This document shows positions 59,131 to 64,000 of a stretch of 64,000 bases of DNA, piece by piece. The stretch covers positions 145,470-209,469 of the forward strand of contig NZ_BAWJ01000004.1 in the NCBI RefSeq assembly GCF_000586475.1, given 5' to 3'. How positions within the stretch are numbered: position 1 is the first letter of the stretch; each line of letters starts with the position of its first letter. The notes below the pieces were generated by a model. The model did no database searches, was not told where the DNA came from, and was given only the letters and a program-made list of their open reading frames with translations. The stretch comes from Psychrobacter sp. JCM 18903 (GTDB lineage: Bacteria; Pseudomonadota; Gammaproteobacteria; Pseudomonadales; Moraxellaceae). Position numbers and translations under genes: made by a program.

Positions 59131-60342
59131 ATGACCACGCAAACTTACACCCTAGAAGAACAGCTTGCCCTGATCCAACGCGGTACGCAAGAAATCCTAT
59201 CTGAAGAAGATTTGGTTAAGAAGTTAAAACTGAATCGTCCACTACGTATCAAAGCAGGCTTTGATCCTACCGCACCTGACCTGCATTTGGGTCATACCGT
59301 GCTGATTAATAAGCTGAAACATTTTCAAGACTTGGGTCATGAAATTTATTTTCTAATTGGTGATTATACTGCCAAGATTGGTGATCCGTCTGGTAAGAAC
59401 AGCACCCGTCCGCCATTGACCGACGAGCAAATCAAAGTCAATGCGCAGACTTATGCTGAGCAAGTCTTTAAAATTTTGGATAAAGAAAAAACCAAGATTG
59501 TCTTTAACTCTGAATGGTTCAAGGATATGTCAGCCGGTGACATGATTCAGCTTTCTAGCCAGTTGACCGTCTCGCGTATGCTTGAGCGCGATGATTTCTC
59601 TAAACGCTATGCGGCGCAAACGCCCATTGCGATTCATGAGTTTTTATATCCATTGGTGCAAGGTTATGACTCTATCGCCCTAAAAGCCGACGTCGAGCTT
59701 GGCGGTACTGACCAAACCTTTAATATTTTGATGGGGCGTACTCTGCAAGGTCGTTACGGTCAAGAACCGCAGGTTTGTATTACGGTGCCAATCTTAGAAG
59801 GGCTAGACGGCGTCAATAAAATGTCTAAATCCCTGAATAACTATGTCGGCATTTATGATGCACCGGGTACCATGTACCAAAAACTATTGTCTATGCCAGA
59901 TACCTTAATCCGTCGCTACTTCGAATTTTTAAGCTTTAAGCCGATGGAAGAAGTTGAAGCGTTAATGGCAGAGATGGAAAATGGTCGCAACCCACAAGAA
60001 ATCAAACGTATTCTTGCTGAAGAATTAATCGAGCGTTTCCACGATGCCGATGCTGCTGCCATTGCTCACAAGTCAGCAGGTAACGTGCTTGCTGATGGTG
60101 AACTGCCTGTTGATTTGCCAGAAGTGACCTTAGATTTGGAAGGGCAGGACGCATTATTTATCACGCAAATCTTAAACCAAGCGGAACTGGCTAAAAATAG
60201 CTCATCGGCTAAAGACATGATTAAGCGCGGCGCAGTAAAAGTAGATGGCGAAGTGGTCGATGCGAGCTTTAGCTTAACGTCTGGTCAGACAGTCGTTATC
60301 CAAGCAGGCAAAAAAGCATATGCGAAAGTGACGGTAGCTTAA
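59131..60342 (+). CDS. tyrS: Tyrosyl-tRNA synthetase
   Basis: Class I synthetase that charges tRNA-Tyr. The 403-residue protein has the HIGH-type motif in [14 protein letters not shown] (about 50-63) and KMSKS at about 230-234, which places it in the TyrZ-like subgroup with KMSKS, not the KFGKT of E. coli TyrS. Other features are [16 protein letters not shown] and a C-terminal S4 RNA-binding domain ([17 protein letters not shown], about 350-400). Start and length are standard; GAGAGCATC precedes the ATG as a moderate ribosome binding site. A T-rich hairpin after the gene serves as terminator. Confidence 0.95.
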   Translation: MTTQTYTLEEQLALIQRGTQEILSEEDLVKKLKLNRPLRIKAGFDPTAPDLHLGHTVLINKLKHFQDLGHEIYFLIGDYTAKIGDPSGKNSTRPPLTDEQIKVNAQTYAEQVFKILDKEKTKIVFNSEWFKDMSAGDMIQLSSQLTVSRMLERDDFSKRYAAQTPIAIHEFLYPLVQGYDSIALKADVELGGTDQTFNILMGRTLQGRYGQEPQVCITVPILEGLDGVNKMSKSLNNYVGIYDAPGTMYQKLLSMPDTLIRRYFEFLSFKPMEEVEALMAEMENGRNPQEIKRILAEELIERFHDADAAAIAHKSAGNVLADGELPVDLPEVTLDLEGQDALFITQILNQAELAKNSSSAKDMIKRGAVKVDGEVVDASFSLTSGQTVVIQAGKKAYAKVTVA

Positions 60343-60375
60343 TAAGTGACTGGGACAAGCTATTGGTATTAAGGA

Positions 60376-60410
60376 TAAGGTCGACATTGATTGTCGGCCT
60401 TACTTATTTT
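60376..60410 (+). terminator. Terminator after tyrS
   Basis: TAAGGTCGACA pairs with TGTCGGCCTTA (one G-U pair) around TTGAT, followed by CTTATTTT. It lies about 35 bp after the tyrS stop codon. Confidence 0.7.
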
Positions 60411-60472
60411 GCGATATGAATTTATTGTGACAGTATTTGATTCGTGAATTTATAACAAATTAGGATTCAATC

Positions 60473-60703
60473 ATGATAGAAAAAACGGTTCCCCAAGGTA
60501 TTTACCGCCATTATAAAGGCAGCCTTTACCAAGTATTGCATACTGCTCAGCATTCGGAAACCGAAGAATCGCTAGTCGTTTATCGCTGTCTCTACGGCGA
60601 GTATGGCGTATGGGTGCGACCATTAGCGATGTTTACGGAAACTGTTGAAGTTGACGGTGAGCAATTACCACGATTTGAGTTGGTTAAAGCCTTAGCTGAT
60701 TAA
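60473..60703 (+). CDS. DUF1653 family protein
   Basis: The 76-residue protein has the whole family pattern: PQGIYRHYKGSLYQVLHTAQ (about 7-26), HSETEESLVVYRCLYGEYG and VWVRPLAMFTETVEVDG, ending in PRFELVKA. It is small, all-beta by prediction and cytosolic; the function of DUF1653 is not known. AGGATTCAATC upstream of the ATG offers a ribosome binding site. A terminator (60736-60764) follows, so it is transcribed alone or with tyrS read-through. Confidence 0.88.
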   Translation: MIEKTVPQGIYRHYKGSLYQVLHTAQHSETEESLVVYRCLYGEYGVWVRPLAMFTETVEVDGEQLPRFELVKALAD

Positions 60704-60737
60704 GGTCGGAAAAACACTTAAAACTTATTGCTCAAAT

Positions 60738-60764
60738 AAAAAGCGTCTGTTAAGGACGCTTTTT
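60738..60764 (+). terminator. Rho-independent terminator after the DUF1653 gene
   Basis: AAAAAGCGTC (60738-60747) mirrors GACGCTTTTT (60755-60764) around TGTTAAG. It lies about 35 bp after the stop codon. Confidence 0.85.
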
Positions 60765-60893
60765 TATATAAATGAAGCGGTCAAATGAATTCAAGCACGC
60801 ACTCTATGCCGCTATTCGCTAGCAAATGATTGTAATAGGGGATATATATAATAGATACTATATGTACTAAATGATTAATAAGGATATCAGTCT

Positions 60894-61049
60894 ATGGGCA
60901 AGTCGATGTTACCATTGCTTGATAGCAGCCTATATCCACAATTTTGGCAGCAGCAAACATTTACCAATCCGCAGGCGTTATTACTATCGATTCTTATGGC
61001 AGAGGAGGTGCCAGATGCTGAAGTTAAGTGCAAAAGCTACGATGAATAA
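60894..61049 (+). CDS. Possible small protein, first of two overlapping ORFs
   Basis: A 51-residue ORF, MGKSMLPLLDSSLYPQFWQQ onward to KCKSYDE. AAGGA at 60880-60884 lies 9 nt before the ATG. It is slightly acidic at the C-terminus and has no recognised domain, signal or TM. Its last 35 bases overlap a second ORF in another frame. In view of the many frameshifts in this sequence, the two could also be pieces of one broken gene, but that would need a one-base gain rather than the usual loss. Confidence 0.35.
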   Translation: MGKSMLPLLDSSLYPQFWQQQTFTNPQALLLSILMAEEVPDAEVKCKSYDE

Positions 61050-61263
61050 TCCGACCATGATTATTAATCAGATAGTGATTAGGGGTAAGCAAGTATTGGG
61101 ATTTCCGATACGCCATAATAAACGTACCAGCGAGCGCTTGCGTAATGAGTTGCTAATTTTAGACTTTCAAGAATTGCGCTTGGTTAATGAGATGAATATC
61201 AAAGGCAAAAAAAGAAGCAATATAGATGAGACTATATTGCTTCGGTCTTATGAATTACGTTAG
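61015..61263 (+). CDS. Possible small basic protein, second of two overlapping ORFs
   Basis: An 82-residue ORF starting MLKLSAKATMNNPTMIINQI. It has an excellent ribosome binding site, GAGGAGGTG, 5 nt before the ATG at 61015. The product is basic (VLGFPIRHNKRTSERLRNEL). Its last 17 codons run through the terminator hairpin of the facing SDR gene (61207-61243), which argues against strong selection on its C-terminus, or makes the hairpin dual-purpose. No family is recognised. Confidence 0.35.
   Translation: MLKLSAKATMNNPTMIINQIVIRGKQVLGFPIRHNKRTSERLRNELLILDFQELRLVNEMNIKGKKRSNIDETILLRSYELR
61207..61243 (-). terminator. Rho-independent terminator of the SDR gene
   Basis: On the minus strand, GAAGCAATATAG pairs perfectly with CTATATTGCTTC around a six-base loop, then seven T. 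Plus-strand positions are 61232-61243, 61214-61225 and 61207-61213. It stands 45 bp after the SDR stop codon and inside the possible plus-strand small ORF. Confidence 0.88.
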
Positions 61264-61287
61264 TGAGCCAAACGGTCAGCTAAAATT

Positions 61288-62040
61288 TTAAGAATCTTGC
61301 TTAGCAATCGTCAGCCCGTTATAAGTTTGCGCGACAGGCATTACTTCCAAGCGATTGACATTGATGTGAGCAGGCGACTCAATCAGCCACAATAAAATAT
61401 CGCCAATATCATCGCCGGTCATGGTTTTAAAGCCGTCGTAAACCTTGGCAGCTTTATCGTCATCGCCATGATAACGCACGTTTGAAAACTCAGTACCCGC
61501 GACATTACCCGGTTCAAGGTTGGTCACTCGCACTTGCGTACCGATGAGATCCGCGCGCAGATTTAAGCTAAACTGTTTGACAAAGGCTTTGGTCGCGCCA
61601 TAGACGTTACCGCCAAAGTAAGGCCAACTGCCAGCAATTGAACCGACATTAATGATATAACCGCTATCGCGCGCTACCATTGCTGGCAAGACTGCATGGG
61701 TCAGTGCCATCAACCCTTTCACATTGGTATCAGTCATACGCATCCAATCATCAAGACTGGCATTTTGCGCAGGTTCTGTACCGAGTGCCAGTCCCGCATT
61801 ATTGACCAAGACATCGATTTGCTTAAAGTCAGCAGGCAAATCAGCAATGATTTGCGGGATAGTAGCCGTGTCACTCACATCCATGACCACAGGTAAAAAT
61901 GCTTCGCCTAAAGTGTCTGCTAAAGCATTCAGCTTATCTAGGCGTCTGGCACAACCAATTACGCGATGACCATTGGCAACCAAACGCTCGGCCAGCGCTT
62001 TACCAAAACCTGCGCTTGCTCCTGTAATCAATACGTTCAT
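61288..62040 (-). CDS. SDR-family oxidoreductase (YdfG-like)
   Basis: A 250-residue classical short-chain dehydrogenase. The cofactor motif is VLITGASAGFGKALAERLVA (about 3-22), with CARRLDKL after beta-2, where Arg favours NADP. NNAGLALGTEPA is present, and the catalytic Ser is in INVGSIAGSWPYFGG and the Tyr-Lys in VYGATKAFVKQFS (about 150-162). The ending, LLWLIESPAHINVNRLEVMP followed by VAQTYNGL, is close to E. coli YdfG (3-hydroxy acid / L-allo-threonine dehydrogenase). The substrate specificity is inferred. The frame is intact. It lies 80 bp downstream of upp on the same strand. Confidence 0.88.
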   Translation of the reverse strand: MNVLITGASAGFGKALAERLVANGHRVIGCARRLDKLNALADTLGEAFLPVVMDVSDTATIPQIIADLPADFKQIDVLVNNAGLALGTEPAQNASLDDWMRMTDTNVKGLMALTHAVLPAMVARDSGYIINVGSIAGSWPYFGGNVYGATKAFVKQFSLNLRADLIGTQVRVTNLEPGNVAGTEFSNVRYHGDDDKAAKVYDGFKTMTGDDIGDILLWLIESPAHINVNRLEVMPVAQTYNGLTIAKQDS

Positions 62041-62120
62041 CTTATATCCTTATCATTGATGTTTTGTACCTGTGTCATGGGTGTTACGATGACGGCTAGT
62101 CTTGATTTACTTGCTTTTTC

Positions 62121-62768
62121 TTACTTGTTGAATAATTGCTTACCAAAGATTTTATCGCCCGCATCGCCTAAACCTGGGATGATATAGCCATGTTCATCTA
62201 AATGGCTATCTAATGCGGCAGTATAAATGGTCACATCAGGATGCGCTTCATTGACCACACGTACGCCTTCAGGTGCCGCAACCAATACCAATGCTTTAAT
62301 ATTGGTACAGCCATTTTTCTTTAGCATCTCGATGGTCGCAACCATTGAGCCGCCAGTGGCTAACATTGGATCAATGATAAGGGCTGGGCGTTTGTCCATA
62401 TGGCTGACAAACTTTTCAAAGAACGGCACCGGTTGTAAGGTTTCTTCATCACGTTGCAAGCCGACGACAGAGATTTTTGCTGTAGGAATCAAATCGAGCA
62501 CACCGTCCAACATGCCAATACCCGCACGTAAAATCGGTACAATCGTTGCGGTCTTACCGATGATTTGTTCACCTGTTATTTCACCACACCAGCCTTGCAT
62601 TGGGAAGGTTTCGATTTCAAAATCACGGCTTGCTTCATACGCCATCAAGCGTGCAAGCTCTTTGGTCAACGTGCGAAACTTATAAGTGCTACAGTCTTTT
62701 TCGCGCATAAGGCTGAGTTTATGACGGACTAACGGGTGATCAATGACGGTGATTTTTAAGTCGCTCAT
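62121..62768 (-). CDS. upp: Uracil phosphoribosyltransferase
   Basis: Upp salvages uracil to UMP with PRPP. The 215-residue protein shows [20 protein letters not shown] (about 12-31), [20 protein letters not shown], and [17 protein letters not shown]. The PRPP loop is [20 protein letters not shown] (about 128-147), and the C-terminal uracil-binding part is [20 protein letters not shown]. Length and motifs match E. coli Upp (208). No uraA permease gene is adjacent. The frame is intact. Confidence 0.96.
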   Translation of the reverse strand: MSDLKITVIDHPLVRHKLSLMREKDCSTYKFRTLTKELARLMAYEASRDFEIETFPMQGWCGEITGEQIIGKTATIVPILRAGIGMLDGVLDLIPTAKISVVGLQRDEETLQPVPFFEKFVSHMDKRPALIIDPMLATGGSMVATIEMLKKNGCTNIKALVLVAAPEGVRVVNEAHPDVTIYTAALDSHLDEHGYIIPGLGDAGDKIFGKQLFNK

Positions 62769-63027
62769 AAGGTTTCTCTTGGTTTTTGGTCTGATGCTTG
62801 CGCAGTTACTGCGGTTGCCATTAGTATAAAAGATACAAACACTTACTGCACTTCAACCTTATATCTGTCTCACAAATAGTAAGCTTGCTACTTTGATAAT
62901 AAAGTAAGCTAAATATATTTATAGCAGGGTTGGTCTTATTTAAGCCGACTATGTTTGACTATAATCGCGCCCTAATAAATGAAGCAGTGTTTAGGCTTGC
63001 TATGATAGCAAAAAAACCGCTTTTCTG
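62769..63027. other. Intergenic region between divergent upp and the UDG-like gene
   Basis: About 260 AT-rich bases that should carry both promoters. I see no hairpin, repeat or small gene of note. Confidence 0.35.
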
Positions 63028-63738
63028 ATGAAGAATCTTATGACTACACAACCATATCACACTCATAATAATACGCATAAAACCGATAACAGCTTAATAT
63101 TATCTGAAGCCCAAGCAACAGAGGTAGAAACGCATCCGTTCGTTCCCGTTTTACCACCTAATGCTACGGTAATGATGATGGGCACTTTTCCACCGACCGC
63201 TGATAAATGGGCAATGCCATTTCACTATCCAAACTTTTACAATGACATGTGGCGTATCTATGGTAGTGTTTTTTTTGATGACGTGGATTATTTTAGAGTA
63301 GGGGATGAGAAGCGCTTTGATCCTGAGCGTATTCGCGCCTTTATGTTCGAGCGCGGAATTGCTTCTTGTCCGACCGTCAAGCAAGCGATTCGTGAAACGG
63401 GCAATGCCTCAGATAAGAACTTAACCGTCGTCACACCCGTTGACCTAGATAGTATATTGCCACAAGTGCCACAGGTTGAAACCTTATTTACCACGGGCGG
63501 TAAAGCAACAGAAGTGCTGCTTGGTTTATTAGCCGAGCCACCTGCTAAATCCAAGTATCCTAAGACCAATCAAAGTATGGATTATCCTTACCAATGGCAA
63601 AACGATCACAATCGAAAAGTGGATGTAAATAATCTTACCTTATATAGGTTGCCTTCAACGTCACGCGCCTATCCTTTAGCCTTAGATAAAAAAGTCGCTG
63701 CTTATAAAGAATTCTTCAAAAAGATAGGCAAGCTGTAA
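63028..63738 (+). CDS. Uracil-DNA glycosylase superfamily protein
   Basis: The 236-residue protein may start at MKNLMTTQPYH (63028) or MTTQPYH (63040). After a polar His/Asn-rich N-terminus, the core shows VMMMGTFPPTADKWAMPFHY (motif 1, GTFPP), YPNFYNDMWRIYGSVFF, and GIASCPTVKQAIRETGNASD (GI..C, as in the family). VETLFTTGGKATEVL follows, and LPSTSRAYPLALDKKV is the motif 2-like LPSTS. This is the pattern of an uncharacterised UDG-like subfamily rather than Ung (no GQDPYH). Whether it is an active glycosylase is unproven. The frame is intact. Confidence 0.82.
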   Translation: MKNLMTTQPYHTHNNTHKTDNSLILSEAQATEVETHPFVPVLPPNATVMMMGTFPPTADKWAMPFHYPNFYNDMWRIYGSVFFDDVDYFRVGDEKRFDPERIRAFMFERGIASCPTVKQAIRETGNASDKNLTVVTPVDLDSILPQVPQVETLFTTGGKATEVLLGLLAEPPAKSKYPKTNQSMDYPYQWQNDHNRKVDVNNLTLYRLPSTSRAYPLALDKKVAAYKEFFKKIGKL

Positions 63739-64000
63739 TGTAAAGTTGCCATTTATAGAAAGAGGTAAGAAATTTTAAGGAAAAAAAGCTATCCTTGCTC
63801 AAGACCTCATACACTGCCGCCCGATTGAAGAAAAAGTAGCGTCGCCATCCTGCTAATTTAGTCTAACCATCAAATTTATTCAAATTAAGCTAAAATAGCC
63901 CTTGACTAAAGACTCAAACCCTCTATAATACGCCCTCATCAAGACGAGCTGGAAGTAACTAGTGTGTAGATTACACATTAATAACCCAATTAACTTGAAG
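63739..64000. other. 3' end of the window, non-coding
   Basis: About 260 AT-rich bases after the UDG-like gene. I see no complete gene or clear terminator; sequence near 63945-64000 (GACGAGCTGGAAGTAACTAG) could be the leader of a gene beyond the window. Confidence 0.3.

Overview
The window looks like chromosomal core DNA of a gammaproteobacterium of the family Moraxellaceae, most probably Psychrobacter. This rests on recall of protein similarity (PheS/PheT, TatB with a long tail, TyrS, the DUF4139 protein, Ala/Asp-rich small proteins), moderate AT richness and gene order. No database search was possible. There are no rRNA or tRNA genes, no CRISPR array and no intact transposase or prophage.

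Layout. 1-6.6 kb: 5' part of lgt, a DUF4139 envelope protein, an NRDE/TANGO2 protein, a zinc alcohol dehydrogenase, rppH, and an OsmC-MAPEG pair. 6.6-12.4 kb (minus strand): dusC, a UvrD-like helicase, and a hisIE-tatA-tatB-tatC cluster. 12.5-18.7 kb: a thioesterase, a MITE-like element, then rpmI-rplT, pheS-pheT and ihfA, a translation block. 18.9-24 kb: two small envelope lipoproteins, a zinc metallopeptidase, rho and trxA. 24-31 kb: a pseudouridine synthase, a Baeyer-Villiger-type flavin monooxygenase, a hydroxyacid dehydrogenase, and a two-component pair (Cache-HAMP histidine kinase plus a tandem-receiver regulator with no output domain). 31.7-42.6 kb: rapA, tesB, mutY, a GlcG/HbpS protein, the YlqF/RbgA GTPase and a very large DUF2339 membrane protein. 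42.7-50.4 kb: a small membrane protein, an SDR, a dienelactone hydrolase, a YcgN protein, a DUF4105 protein, corC and lnt. 50.5-64 kb: a one-TM low-complexity protein, a POT transporter, aminopeptidase P, a coiled-coil protein, fabF, anmK, tyrS, a DUF1653 protein, an SDR, upp and a uracil-DNA-glycosylase-like protein.

Most genes are housekeeping genes in short or single-gene units closed by clear rho-independent hairpins. The main functional groupings are protein export and lipoprotein maturation (tatABC, lgt, lnt), translation (rpmI, rplT, pheST, tyrS, dusC, ylqF), RNA turnover and transcription (rho, rapA, rppH), DNA repair (mutY, a UDG-like protein, the helicase) and one two-component pathway.

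The strongest global anomaly is technical. I count about 27 apparent single-base frameshifts in about 21 genes, of which about 25 look like one-base losses and two like one-base gains. Four fall in rho, two in fabF and one in lnt, genes a living cell is expected to need. I therefore read them as sequence errors and annotate the full reconstructed spans as CDS. The most interesting biological signals are the short inverted-repeat (MITE-like) element upstream of rpmI with related ends nearby, the hairpin in the rpmI leader, the output-less tandem-REC two-component pair, and terminators that overlap coding sequence. I did not find a convincing undescribed multi-gene system.
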